Part shown: piece by piece, positions 26,369-35,010 of the stretch | Layout: the number at the start of each line of letters is the position of its first letter | Numbering within the stretch: position 1 is the first letter of the stretch | Assembly (NCBI RefSeq): GCF_023897065.1 | Contig: NZ_JAMHIV010000009.1 | Location: 62,001-126,000, forward strand | Direction of reading: 5' to 3' | DNA: 64,000 nucleotides | Source of the DNA: Crossiella sp. SN42 | GTDB taxonomy: Bacteria > Actinomycetota > Actinomycetes > Mycobacteriales > Pseudonocardiaceae | Program-made: the position numbers and the translations under genes | Notes under the pieces: model-generated | Seen by the model: only the letters and a program-made list of their open reading frames with translations | What the model was told of the DNA's origin: nothing | Databases searched by the model: none

Positions 26369-27394
26369 GTGAGCGCCCTGGCCGGCGAACGTGGAGCGAT
26401 GGCCCCACCCGAGCTCGAGGTGGCGGCGGTCGCCCGGCTGCTGGCCGACGCGACTGACGTCACCCTGCTCGGACACGTCAACCCGGACGCGGACGCCCTC
26501 GGCAGCGCCCTCGCCCTCGGTCTCGCCCTGCACCGCCTGGGCAAGACCGTCCGGGTGTCCTTCTCCGCACCGGACCGCGCGCCCGAGGCCCTGGTCGCCC
26601 TCGACACCGCGCACCTGCTGGTCCCGCCGTCACAGGTGCCCGAACTGCCGCCAGTGCTGGTCGCCATGGACACCGGCAGCCTCGCCCGCCTGGGCTGGCT
26701 GGGCGAACGAGTGCCGCGGATCATCGCCGAGGGCGGACACGTGGTGGTCATCGACCACCACGCCTCGAACACCCGCTACGGCACCCACCACATCGTCGAC
26801 GACCGCGCCGAGTCGACCACGGTCCTGGTCCTCCGCCTCCTGGACGAACTGGGCGTCGACCTGGACCCCGACATCGCCCGCTGCCTGTACGCCGGCCTGG
26901 TCACCGACACCAGCTCGTTCCGCCGAGCACGCCCTCAGACCCACGAGCTGGCCGCGCGCCTGCTTGCGGCGGGCGTGGACGCCGAGGCGACTGCCCGCCC
27001 GCTGATGGACCACCACCCGTTCGCCTGGCTGCGCATGCTGTCGACCGTGCTGGGCGGCGCCCAGCTGGAACCGGACGGCGCGCGCGGCTTCGGGCTGGTG
27101 CACGCGGTGGTGCGGTTGCGTGACGTGGCGGGCCTGCGCAGCGAGGACGTGGACAGCATCGTCGACGTGGTGCGCAGCACCGCCGAGGCCGAGGTCGCGG
27201 TCGTGATCAAGGAGACCGGCGATCAGGAGTGGTCGCTGTCCATGCGCGCGGTCGGCAGGGTCAACGTGGGCGCGGCAGCGCAGGCGTTGGGCGGCGGCGG
27301 GCACCGGTTGGCGGCGGGCTGCACGATGCGCGGATCGCTGGAACAGGTGCTCGACGAGGTGCGCGCGGCATTGAACGCGGCTCCGTTGCTGTAG
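26369..27394 (+). CDS. nrnA: DHH-family phosphoesterase (NrnA-like oligoribonuclease/pAp phosphatase)
   Basis: 341 aa. The DHH domain shows LLGHVNPDADALGSALAL (Asp ligands), AMDTGSLARLG and VVVIDHHASNT, the DHH motif itself; the DHHA1 domain ends with GGGGHRLAAGCTM. The protein degrades short RNAs (and in mycobacteria c-di-AMP/pApA or pAp) to mononucleotides with Mn2+. Position after rbfA is as in M. tuberculosis (Rv2837c). GTG at 26369 is the longest sensible start, with GGAGG overlapping it; ATG at 26399 with GGAG nearby is equally possible. Confidence 0.9.
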   Translation: MSALAGERGAMAPPELEVAAVARLLADATDVTLLGHVNPDADALGSALALGLALHRLGKTVRVSFSAPDRAPEALVALDTAHLLVPPSQVPELPPVLVAMDTGSLARLGWLGERVPRIIAEGGHVVVIDHHASNTRYGTHHIVDDRAESTTVLVLRLLDELGVDLDPDIARCLYAGLVTDTSSFRRARPQTHELAARLLAAGVDAEATARPLMDHHPFAWLRMLSTVLGGAQLEPDGARGFGLVHAVVRLRDVAGLRSEDVDSIVDVVRSTAEAEVAVVIKETGDQEWSLSMRAVGRVNVGAAAQALGGGGHRLAAGCTMRGSLEQVLDEVRAALNAAPLL

Positions 27395-27737
27395 CCGAGC
27401 GGAGACGGACGCGGCGCAGGGCCTGGTGGGATTTGGCTTACCGCGATGGTCGGCATGCGGCTCGCGCGCGAACACCGCGGTTGCGTGCGAACAGCGCGAT
27501 TGCGCGCGATGCCTGGCCGAACCTGCGCTGAACGCCAGCAGGAGCTGCACTGGGCCGATGCCGATGCCGATGCCGATGCCGATGCCGATGCCGATGCCGA
27601 CGCCCAGAGCTGACGCTTGGCAGGCATGCCGGCACCGCAAACTGGCGCGGTTTCGTGGTCGCCGGGCACTGAGTAAGACTTTGGTACCCGGGAGTTTCGC
27701 GTTGTCCGGTTGCTCCTTCGCGGAGAATCCTTGCTGA
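27395..27737. other. Gene-free gap with a hexanucleotide repeat
   Basis: The 343 bp between nrnA and the CGNR gene contain no convincing gene. Short frames present are low-complexity by-products of the repeat or have no recognisable start. It is somewhat lower in GC than its surroundings. Apart from the (GCCGAT) tract at 27554-27601 I see no hairpin or promoter that stands out. Confidence 0.6.
27554..27601. repeat. GCCGAT simple tandem repeat, eight units
   Basis: Seven perfect GCCGAT units are followed by one GCCGAC. A 6-bp unit in a non-coding place can change copy number without frameshifting anything. The tract would read Pro-Met or His-Arg in translation, but no gene uses it. Confidence 0.95.
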
Positions 27738-28265
27738 TCAGGTGCGTTGGCGGGCGCGGAAGGCCGCCACATGGACGCGGTTGGCGCAGCGGGCGGAGCA
27801 GAAGCGTTTGGCGCGGTTTGTCGAGGTGTCGACGAAGTAGGTGGCGCAGTCCTCGGCGGCGCAGTGGCCCCAGCGGTCCAGGCCGTGGCGGACTACTGCC
27901 TGGGCCAGGCCCCAGGCGGCGGCCGCGGCGACTTCCTGGGCGGGTGGGGCGTCGGGTTCGGCGACGTGGATGTGCCAGTTGGGGACCTCCTCGCCGTCGC
28001 CGTGGCCGGACAGGCGTGGGCGCGGCGGGTGCGCGGCCAGGAGGGTGTTCACCCTGCTCAGCACGGCGTCAGGGTCGTTGTCGACGGCGGCTGCCAGTGC
28101 CTGGCGGAGGGCGGTGGCGACGGTGCGGAGGGCGTCCAGGTCGGCTTCGGTGGTGCGGTCGGCCCACCAGGGCTCGTCGTGCAGGGCGGCGCGGAGGTCG
28201 GTCAGGTTGTCCAGGCTCGCGTTGGCGAGGCGGAGGGCCACGTCGAGGTAATCGGCGTTGTCCAT
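27738..28265 (-). CDS. CGNR zinc-finger protein with ABATE-like N-domain
   Basis: 175 aa. The C-terminal zinc finger is RWGHCAAEDCATYFVDTS plus KRFCSARCANRVHVAAFRAR; four cysteines (C-x4-C, C-x3-C) and the family CGNR motif changed to CANR. The N-terminal part (LTDLRAALHDEPWW) resembles the ABATE domain usually paired with it. Such proteins are putative DNA-binding regulators. It is divergent from the MATE transporter gene at 28338, so it might regulate that gene; this is inference. Confidence 0.85.
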   Translation of the reverse strand: MDNADYLDVALRLANASLDNLTDLRAALHDEPWWADRTTEADLDALRTVATALRQALAAAVDNDPDAVLSRVNTLLAAHPPRPRLSGHGDGEEVPNWHIHVAEPDAPPAQEVAAAAAWGLAQAVVRHGLDRWGHCAAEDCATYFVDTSTNRAKRFCSARCANRVHVAAFRARQRT

Positions 28266-28337
28266 TGTCGGTCCTTACGTCTACGCTGCCGGATGTCAGG
28301 GGCCAAATCGCTATCAGCACCTTACCGGGAGGTTGGC

Positions 28338-29651
28338 GTGGAGCAGGTTCCGCTGCGGAGGGTGCTCTCGTTGGCGCTGCCCGCGTTGCTGGTGCTCGCC
28401 GCGGAACCGCTCTACCTGCTGGTCGACACCGCGGTAGTGGGGCAGCTGGGTGCGGTGCCGCTGGCCGCGCTCGCGGTGGGCGGCGTGGTGCTCGCGCAGG
28501 TGTCGACGCAGCTGACCTTCCTCTCCTACGGGACCACCGCGCGGGCCGCTCGCCTGCACGGGGCCGGGCGACGGTCGGAGGCGGTCGCCGAGGGCGTGCA
28601 GGCGACCTGGCTGGCGCTGCTGCTGGGCGCGGTGCTGGTGCTGCTCGGGCAGCTGTTCGCCGGGCCGGTGGCGCGGGTGCTCGCGGGGGAGGGGCCGATC
28701 GCGGACTCGGCCGTCTCCTGGCTGCGGATCGCGCTGTTCGGGGCGCCGTTGATCTTGGTCACGATGGCGGGCAACGGCTGGATGCGCGGCGTGCAAGACA
28801 CCGCGCGGCCGATGCGCTACGTGCTGTTCGGCAACGCGCTCTCCGCCGTGCTCTGCCCGGTGTTCGTGCACGGTCTGGGTGAGTTCGACGGTTGGGGCCT
28901 GGAGGGGTCCGCAGTGGCCAACGTGCTCGCGCAGGCCGTCTCCGCGGTGCTGTTCCTGCGCGCGCTGGCGGTGGAGCGAGTGCCGTTGCGGCCGCACTGG
29001 CGGAGCATGGCCGCGCAGCTCGGGCTTGGCCGGGACCTGGTGCTGCGCAGCCTGGCCTTCCAGGCCTGCTTCGTCTCGGCGGCCGCGGTGGCGGCGCGGA
29101 CCTCGGCGGCGACCGCGGGGGCGCATCAGGTGGTGTTGCAGCTGTGGACGTTCCTGGCGTTGGTGCTCGACTCGCTGGCCATCGCCGCGCAATCGTTGGT
29201 CGGGGCGGAGCTGGGCGCCGGACGGGCGGGGCGGGCGCGAGCGCTGGCCGGGCAGATGACTCGGTACGGGCTGGTGTTCGGGATCGCGCTCGGGGTGCTG
29301 TTCGCGTCGTTGTCCGGGGTGCTGCCGCAGGTGTTCACGCCGGATGCCGGGGTGCTCGCCGAGGTGCCGCACGCCTGGTGGTTCTTCGTGGCGTTGCAGC
29401 CGGTGGCCGGGGTGGTGTTCGCGCTGGACGGGGTGCTGCTCGGCGCGGGTGACGCGGCGTTCCTGCGCACCGCGACCCTCTTGTCAGCGGCGCTGGGCTT
29501 CCTGCCGCTGGTGTGGGCGTCCATGGCCTTCGGCTGGGGTCTGCTCGGAATCTGGACGGGGCTTACCGCGTTCATGTTGTTGCGGCTGGCCGCGGTGCTG
29601 TGGCGGGCCGGCAACGGGCGCTGGGCGGTGGTCGGCGCCGTGCGCGACTGA
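28338..29651 (+). CDS. MATE-family multidrug/DinF-type exporter
   Basis: 437 aa with about twelve membrane helices. LPALLVLAAEPLYLLVDTAV is the standard first helix, with VAARTSAATAGAHQVVLQL at the second-half start. MATE proteins export cationic drugs with Na+ or H+. A dinF-type gene occupies this place in M. tuberculosis (Rv2836c). GTG at 28338 is chosen because GGGAGG lies 5 nt upstream; an in-frame ATG at 28293 would add 15 residues. A CGNR regulator is divergent. Confidence 0.9.
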   Translation: MEQVPLRRVLSLALPALLVLAAEPLYLLVDTAVVGQLGAVPLAALAVGGVVLAQVSTQLTFLSYGTTARAARLHGAGRRSEAVAEGVQATWLALLLGAVLVLLGQLFAGPVARVLAGEGPIADSAVSWLRIALFGAPLILVTMAGNGWMRGVQDTARPMRYVLFGNALSAVLCPVFVHGLGEFDGWGLEGSAVANVLAQAVSAVLFLRALAVERVPLRPHWRSMAAQLGLGRDLVLRSLAFQACFVSAAAVAARTSAATAGAHQVVLQLWTFLALVLDSLAIAAQSLVGAELGAGRAGRARALAGQMTRYGLVFGIALGVLFASLSGVLPQVFTPDAGVLAEVPHAWWFFVALQPVAGVVFALDGVLLGAGDAAFLRTATLLSAALGFLPLVWASMAFGWGLLGIWTGLTAFMLLRLAAVLWRAGNGRWAVVGAVRD

Positions 29652-29795
29652 GCGCGCTCGTGGGTTGTGGGACAGCACACGTCTCAGCTTGATAACGCCA
29701 ACGAGTGATCATCCGATGTCTAGGGTGGGCCAGCGTCGGCCGCACTCTTTCCCTGATTTCGCATTGTGATTTCTGCTGTTCTCTGGAGGGTTTTC

Positions 29796-31133
29796 TTGTC
29801 GGCCGAGCGTGCCCGTCGTCAGGCGTGGCTGGTCTGGTCCATCGCGGTAATGGTGTACGTGGCCGCCGTCTTCCACCGCACGTCACTCGGGGTCGCCGGA
29901 CCCCAGGCCGCCGAGCGCTTCGGCGTCGGCCCGGCCGCGCTCGGGGTGTTCACCGTGCTGCAGATCGGCGTCTACGCCGCCATGCAGATCCCCACCGGCC
30001 TGCTGGTCGACCGGTTCGGGCCGCGCCGGGTGCTCACCGCGGCCGCGCTGCTCATCGGCGCCGGGCAGATGTTGTTCGCGCTCGCCGAGACCTACCCGCT
30101 GGCGCTCACCGCCCGCGCCGTGCTCGGCTGCGGTGACGCGATGACCTGGGTCAGCCTGCTCCGCCTGATCGCCGGGCACTTCCCCGCGCGCAAGTACGCC
30201 GTGGTGGTCTCGGTCTCCGCCGCGCTCGGCGGTGCGGGCAACCTGGCCTCGACCGTGCCGCTGACCATGCTGCTCGACAACGTCGGCTGGACCCTGACCT
30301 TCCTGGTCGCGGGCGGTCTGACCACCGCCTACGCCGTGCTGGCCGGCGCCAAACTGCGCGACGTGCCCGTCGGCGCGCCCGCACCGGCGGGTGAGCCCGT
30401 GCCGCTGCGCGCGGTCGGCCGGTCCGTGGCCGCGGCCTGGCGGATCCCGGGCACCCGGCTGGGGTTCTGGGTGCACTTCTCCACCATGTTCGCCCCGGCC
30501 GTGCTCGGCCTGCTCTGGGGCTACCCGTACCTGACCGAGGCGCAGGGGCTGAGCCCGCACGTGGCCAGCGCCATGCTCGGGGTGCTGGTGCTCGGCGCGA
30601 TCGTCGGCGGGCCGCTGTTCGGCTCGCTCATCGGCCGCCGGCCGGAGCTGCGCATGCCGCTGGTGGTGGGCTTCCTCGGCGGCGCCGTGCTGACCTGGGC
30701 TGTGCTGCTGGGCTGGCCGGGCGGACAACCGCCGATCGTGCTCGTCGCGCTCGCCCTGGTGGTGCTCTCGCTGGGCGGACCGGCCTCCACGGTCGCCTTC
30801 GCGCTGGCCCGCGACTACAACTCGCTGCGCACGGTCGGCACGGCGACCGGCCTGGTCAACGTGGGTGGCTTCACCGCGACCACGATCGCCGCGCTCAGCG
30901 TCGGGCTGCTGCTCGAGCTCGCCGCGCCGCTCGGCTCCGCAGGCAAGTTCCAGGTCGCGCTCTCGGCGATCCTGCTGGTGCTGCTGTTCGGCACCTGGCG
31001 GACCGCGGTGTGGTGGCGGCGTGCTCGCGCGGTGGTGCTCGCCGCGGCCGCGCGGGGCGAGGAGGTGCCGGTCCAGCTGCGCGCACGTCGCTGGGACGAC
31101 CTCGCCGCCGTGCCCGTGCCGGCCGCTGCCTAG
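29796..31133 (+). CDS. MFS transporter
   Basis: 445 aa, twelve helices. N-terminal helices show VAAVFHRTSLGVAGP, LLVDRFGPRRVL is the loop 2-3 motif A, and YAVVVSVSAALGGAGNLAS lies in the helix 5 region. It has no marker of a known substrate. A TTG at 29796 has GGAGGG 5 nt upstream and is preferred over a GTG at 29766 that has no ribosome site. The gene ends 11 bp before truB and probably shares its transcript. Confidence 0.85.
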   Translation: MSAERARRQAWLVWSIAVMVYVAAVFHRTSLGVAGPQAAERFGVGPAALGVFTVLQIGVYAAMQIPTGLLVDRFGPRRVLTAAALLIGAGQMLFALAETYPLALTARAVLGCGDAMTWVSLLRLIAGHFPARKYAVVVSVSAALGGAGNLASTVPLTMLLDNVGWTLTFLVAGGLTTAYAVLAGAKLRDVPVGAPAPAGEPVPLRAVGRSVAAAWRIPGTRLGFWVHFSTMFAPAVLGLLWGYPYLTEAQGLSPHVASAMLGVLVLGAIVGGPLFGSLIGRRPELRMPLVVGFLGGAVLTWAVLLGWPGGQPPIVLVALALVVLSLGGPASTVAFALARDYNSLRTVGTATGLVNVGGFTATTIAALSVGLLLELAAPLGSAGKFQVALSAILLVLLFGTWRTAVWWRRARAVVLAAAARGEEVPVQLRARRWDDLAAVPVPAAA

Positions 31134-31144
31134 GATCGCGCCTC

Positions 31145-32053
31145 GTGACCCGAGCTGAACGCGCCTCACGTCCCCCCGTGCCACCCGGTCTTGTCGTGGT
31201 GGACAAGCCGAGCGGGATGACCTCCCACGACGTCGTCGCGCGGGTGCGCCGGATCATGGGCACCCGCAAGGTCGGGCACGCGGGCACGCTGGACCCGATG
31301 GCCACCGGTGTGCTCGTGCTCGGCATCGAGCGCGCGACCAAGCTGCTCGGCCACCTCGCCCTGGACACCAAGGCCTACCTGGCCTGCATCCGCCTCGGCG
31401 CGGCCACCACCACCGACGACGCCGAGGGCGAGGTGACCTCGGCCGCCGACGCCTCGGCGGTGTCCGAGGACGCGGTACGCGCGGAGATCGCCAAGCTCAC
31501 CGGCGACATCATGCAGGTGCCCAGCTCGGTCAGCGCGGTCAAGATCGACGGTCAGCGGGCCTACGCGCGGGTGCGCGCGGGTGAGGAGGTCGTGCTGGAG
31601 CCGCGGCCGGTCACCGTGGCCCGCTTCGACCTGCTCAACCTGCGCCGCGAGGGCGAGTTCACCGACCTGGACGTGCTGGTCGAGTGCTCCTCCGGCACCT
31701 ACGTGCGCGCGCTGGCCCGCGACATCGGCCGCGAGCTGGGCGTGGGCGGGCACCTCAGCGCGCTGCGCCGCACCAGGGTCGGCCCGTTCGGCCTGGCCGT
31801 GGCGCGCACGCTGGAGAAGCTGGAGGAGCAGCCGCAGCTGAGCCTGGACCTGGACGCCGCGGTCGCCACCGCCTTCCCCCGCTGCGACGTCGACGCGGGC
31901 GCCGCCGCCGCGCTCGCGCACGGTGGCGCGCTGCCCGCGGCGGGCATCGACGGCACTTACGGGGTGTTCGCGCCGTCCGGGAAGGTGATCGCGCTCGCCA
32001 AGGACAACGCGGGCCGGGCCAAGCCGCTCGTGGTGCTCGCCCCGTCCGGCTGA
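31145..32053 (+). CDS. truB: tRNA pseudouridine(55) synthase
   Basis: 302 aa. KVGHAGTLDPMATGVL contains the catalytic Asp50; VDKPSGMTSHDVV, YLACIRLG and SGTYVRALARDIG are the other TruB motifs, and a PUA-like C-domain follows. It makes pseudouridine 55 in tRNA T-loops. The GTG at 31145 gives the usual N-terminus; the frame continues upstream but is antisense or internal to the transporter. ribF follows after 28 bp. Confidence 0.97.
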   Translation: MTRAERASRPPVPPGLVVVDKPSGMTSHDVVARVRRIMGTRKVGHAGTLDPMATGVLVLGIERATKLLGHLALDTKAYLACIRLGAATTTDDAEGEVTSAADASAVSEDAVRAEIAKLTGDIMQVPSSVSAVKIDGQRAYARVRAGEEVVLEPRPVTVARFDLLNLRREGEFTDLDVLVECSSGTYVRALARDIGRELGVGGHLSALRRTRVGPFGLAVARTLEKLEEQPQLSLDLDAAVATAFPRCDVDAGAAAALAHGGALPAAGIDGTYGVFAPSGKVIALAKDNAGRAKPLVVLAPSG

Positions 32054-32081
32054 CGATCACGGGGCACCGTAGGCTCGCCTC

Positions 32082-33041
32082 GTGCAACGGTGGCGCGGAC
32101 TGGACAACCTGCCTGGAGGCTGGGGACGCTGTGTGCTGACCGTCGGGGTTTTCGACGGCGTGCACCGCGGTCATCAGCAGCTCATCGCCCGAGCCGTCGA
32201 GCTGGCCAGGGAACGCGGCCTGCCCAGCGTGGTGATGACCTTCGACCCGCATCCGTCCGAGGTCGTCCGCGCCGGCAGTCACCCGGCGCAGCTGACCACC
32301 CTGGCCCGGCGCGCCGACCTGGTCGAGGAGCTCGGCGTCGACGTGTTCTGCGTGCTGCCGTTCAACCCCGACCTCTCCCGGCTGCCCGCCGACGAGTTCG
32401 TGCACGAGCTGCTGGTGGAGCGGCTGCACGTGGCCGCGGTGGTGGTCGGGGAGAACTTCCGCTTCGGGCACCGCGCCGCCGGGGACGTCGAGCTGCTGCG
32501 CTCCCTCGGCAGGCGGTTCGGCTTCGTCGCCGAGGGCGTGCGCCTGCTCGCGGAGGACTCGGTCACCTTCTCCTCCACCTACATCCGCGCTTGCATCGAC
32601 GCTGGTGACGTGGCCGCGGCGGCTGCCGCGCTGGGTCGTCCGCACCGGCTGGAGGGCATCGTGGTGCGCGGGGACCAGCGCGGCAGGCTGCTCGGTTTCC
32701 CCACCGCCAACCTCTCCAGTCAACTGCATTCCGCGGTGCCGGCCGACGGTGTGTACGCGGGTCGTCTGGTGCATGTCGGGCACGTCAGCCACGGGGTGCC
32801 CGGCGAGGTCCGCTCGCTGCCCGCGGCCATCTCGGTGGGCACCAACCCGACCTTCTCCGGCCGGGAGCGCCGGGTCGAGGCCTACGTGCTCGACATCAAC
32901 GAGGACCTCTACGGCGAACGCGTCGCGCTGGACTTCGTGCACCGCCTGCGCGCCACCGAGCGCTACGACAACGTCGACGCGCTCATCGCGCAGATGCACC
33001 TGGACGTCGCGCGGACGCGTGAGCTGCTCGCTGACGAGTGA
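32082..33041 (+). CDS. ribF: Bifunctional riboflavin kinase/FAD synthetase
   Basis: 319 aa. The N-terminal nucleotidyltransferase has VGVFDGVHRGHQQLI and TFDPHPSEVVR; YIRACIDAGDVAAAAAALGR ends this part. The C-terminal riboflavin kinase has GRLLGFPTANL, the PTAN motif, and LDFVHRLRATERY. It makes FMN and FAD. GTG start. Order truB-ribF matches the mycobacterial arrangement. Confidence 0.97.
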   Translation: MQRWRGLDNLPGGWGRCVLTVGVFDGVHRGHQQLIARAVELARERGLPSVVMTFDPHPSEVVRAGSHPAQLTTLARRADLVEELGVDVFCVLPFNPDLSRLPADEFVHELLVERLHVAAVVVGENFRFGHRAAGDVELLRSLGRRFGFVAEGVRLLAEDSVTFSSTYIRACIDAGDVAAAAAALGRPHRLEGIVVRGDQRGRLLGFPTANLSSQLHSAVPADGVYAGRLVHVGHVSHGVPGEVRSLPAAISVGTNPTFSGRERRVEAYVLDINEDLYGERVALDFVHRLRATERYDNVDALIAQMHLDVARTRELLADE

Positions 33042-33167
33042 GCCCTCGGCGGGTGCACTTGCGAACGCCTCGGCGGTTCGCGCCGGTCCAGGGCGTCCGA
33101 CCTGGCAGGATTCAAGTCGCTGAGACGCAGGTCGCCGGGGACCGAGCCAACTGGGAGTGCAATAGCA

Positions 33168-33647
33168 GTGGAGGAACAGAAGATCGTCCAGCGCAACCTC
33201 GCGCTTCAGCGTGAGTGGTACGGCGAACCGCTGGGAGACCGGGTCCGGCGGCTGGTGGTCGCCTACGACATCTCCCAGGCGCAGCTGGCCGACGTGCTCG
33301 GCATCAGCGCGCCGATGCTCAGCCAGGTGATGAGCGGCCGGCGCGCGAAGATCGGCAACCCCTCGGTGCTCGCCCGGATGGTCATGCTGGAGCGGCGGGT
33401 GCTCACCCCCGGCGTCGCCGCTGGTGAGAAGGGCGCCATCGCCGAGGCGCTGGTGCAGGTCCGTGACTCCCGGCCCAAGGTGAGCATGGACACCCTGCCG
33501 GTGGACGAGGGCCGGGCCGAACAGGCCACGCTCAACCGGCTGCGCGACCTGGCCGTCGCCGAGGAGCTCAGTGGCGCCGCCGACCTGCTGTCCACCCGCT
33601 ATCCGGCGCTGGCCGACCTGCTGCGCCGGGCCGCGGAGGAGTCCTGA
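33168..33647 (+). CDS. XRE-type helix-turn-helix regulator
   Basis: 159 aa. The HTH is ISQAQLADVLGISAPMLSQVMSGRRAKIG; the rest is helical with no known ligand domain. Transcription regulators at this place between ribF and rpsO are seen in other actinobacteria, but their targets are unknown. The GTG at 33168 is about 10 nt after GGGAG. The stop TGA overlaps a probable CTG start of the next gene by 4 nt, so the two are translationally coupled. Confidence 0.85.
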   Translation: MEEQKIVQRNLALQREWYGEPLGDRVRRLVVAYDISQAQLADVLGISAPMLSQVMSGRRAKIGNPSVLARMVMLERRVLTPGVAAGEKGAIAEALVQVRDSRPKVSMDTLPVDEGRAEQATLNRLRDLAVAEELSGAADLLSTRYPALADLLRRAAEES

Positions 33648-34324
33648 GCCAGGCGCGGCTGTTCACCGCGATCTGGCCGCCGCCTGAGGTGACCGGTCAT
33701 CTTGCCGCGCACATCGGAGCCAGTGCGGGGACTCGCCTGAACGGTTCGACCGACGACACCGGTTCCGCCGGGGACACCGCTTCAACCGGCGCTACCGGTT
33801 CAACCGGTACTACTGGTTTAACCGGTAGCGCCGGTTTAACTGGTGCGGGCGCCGGCTTGGCCGGAGCGGATACCGGGTTGAGCGGTGTGGGCGCGGGCGC
33901 GCGGGCCGAGCCGATCGAGCGCTGGCACCTCACGCTGTGCTTCCACGGACCGGACTCCATCGAGGACCGCACCGCCTACCTGGCACGACGGCTGCCCGGA
34001 CTGCGCCCGCCACGGCTGCGCGTCGGCGGCTGGGGCGAGTTCCGCAGCGTGCTCTGGGCCGGGATCGAGTACGCGAGCCCGGCCGACGAGCAGGCGCTGC
34101 GCGCCCTCGCGGTGGCCGCGGGAACTGACCCGGAGCGCTACCACCCGCACCTGACCCTGCTGCGGTGGTCCGGCGACCGTCCGGAAACACGTTCGCTGAC
34201 CACCCGGCTGACCGACTACACTGGTCCCTGGTGGACACCAGCGGAGGTCGCCTTGGTCCGCAGCGACCGGACCCCGCTCGGGCCCAGCTATCACTCTGTG
34301 GCGCGGCTCGCCCTGACGGGCTGA
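33644..34324 (+). CDS. thpR: 2'-5' RNA ligase / ThpR-type phosphodiesterase with collagen-like insertion
   Basis: 226 aa. The two HxT motifs of the 2H phosphoesterase fold are present: RWHLTLCF (about residues 94-100) and RYHPHLTLL, so the fold is likely intact. The family start RLFTAIWPPP is coded upstream of the first GTG (33689), and the only start that includes it is CTG at 33644, which overlaps the previous stop (CTGA) and has GGAGGA upstream. A segment of about 60 residues (25-88), rich in x-T-G and x-A-G triplets, separates the N-terminus from the first motif, where relatives have about 10 residues. The family cleaves 2',3'-cyclic phosphates; the effect of the insertion is unknown. Confidence 0.78.
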   Translation: MSQARLFTAIWPPPEVTGHLAAHIGASAGTRLNGSTDDTGSAGDTASTGATGSTGTTGLTGSAGLTGAGAGLAGADTGLSGVGAGARAEPIERWHLTLCFHGPDSIEDRTAYLARRLPGLRPPRLRVGGWGEFRSVLWAGIEYASPADEQALRALAVAAGTDPERYHPHLTLLRWSGDRPETRSLTTRLTDYTGPWWTPAEVALVRSDRTPLGPSYHSVARLALTG

Positions 34325-34457
34325 GACGCACTGCGCCGAACGGCTGCTACCCTCAATCTTTGGGTCCGGCTGCGTTCCGTGGCGGCCGGCACCGTCCAAC
34401 CCCCGCCTGATCGGCGAGGGGTCCGCACGGAACGAGTGAAGTACAGGAGAAACACGC

Positions 34458-34727
34458 GTGGCACTGTCCACTGACCAGAAGAAGACCATCCTCGGCGAGT
34501 ACGCCACCCACGAGGGCGACACCGGTTCGCCGGAGGCCCAGGTGGCCCTGCTGAGCAAGCGCATCAGCGGCCTCACCGAGCACCTCAAGACCCACAAGCA
34601 CGACCACCACTCGCGTCGCGGACTGCTGCTGATGGTCGGCCGCCGCCGTCGCCTGCTGGACTACCTCAAGAAGAGCGACATCGAGCGCTACCGCTCGCTG
34701 ATCGCCCGTCTCGGCCTGCGCCGCTGA
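34458..34727 (+). CDS. rpsO: 30S ribosomal protein S15
   Basis: 89 aa, full length. [40 protein letters not shown] and [15 protein letters not shown] are standard S15 blocks binding 16S rRNA at the central junction. GTG start with AGGAG 9 nt upstream. A perfect hairpin follows. Order rpsO-pnp is conserved, and S15 or the leader may regulate translation. Confidence 0.98.
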   Translation: MALSTDQKKTILGEYATHEGDTGSPEAQVALLSKRISGLTEHLKTHKHDHHSRRGLLLMVGRRRRLLDYLKKSDIERYRSLIARLGLRR

Positions 34728-34734
34728 CTTGAGA

Positions 34735-34767
34735 CCGAGGGGGAGTGGCCTGGCCGCTCCCCCTCGG
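34735..34767. terminator. Hairpin terminator after rpsO
   Basis: An 11-bp perfect stem (CCGAGGGGGAG with its complement) plus one A-T pair has a loop containing a small GGCC dyad, starting 8 bp after the rpsO stop. It separates rpsO from pnp, which therefore has its own leader. Confidence 0.8.
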
Positions 34768-34874
34768 TACATCACGACCGCGCGCGCCCAAGGCGCGCGC
34801 ATGGGCTGGATGCAGTAGAAAGCCAGCCAGACCGCACAAGGGCCCGCGCCGTCCCAGGCAGCGGAGGTGAGGAC

Positions 34875-34933
34875 GCCGGTCCTCGGTAGTGGTTCCCGGG
34901 CAGGACGCCCGGGGGCTTCGATCGAAGACCGGC
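34875..34933 (+). promoter_or_regulatory. Structured pnp leader
   Basis: Nested dyads lie in the 243-bp rpsO-pnp gap: outer arms GCCGGTC (34875-34881) and GACCGGC (34927-34933), an inner CCCGGGC/GCCCGGG hairpin (34895-34913, 5-nt loop), and TTCGATCGAA at its right. In E. coli the pnp leader is a double-strand element cut by RNase III for autoregulation; a similar role here is inference. Confidence 0.45.
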
Positions 34934-35010
34934 AGACGTTCGTCGCGACACTTCCGCCGGGACAGCCGCGTGGTGGCCCTACAGAGAGAGAAACAAAGAG
35001 GAGTAACCAC

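Noticed and set aside
27423-27737. Small gene coding a Pro-Met repeat protein
   Set aside because: It only translates the GCCGAT microsatellite, with no ribosome site or conserved part.
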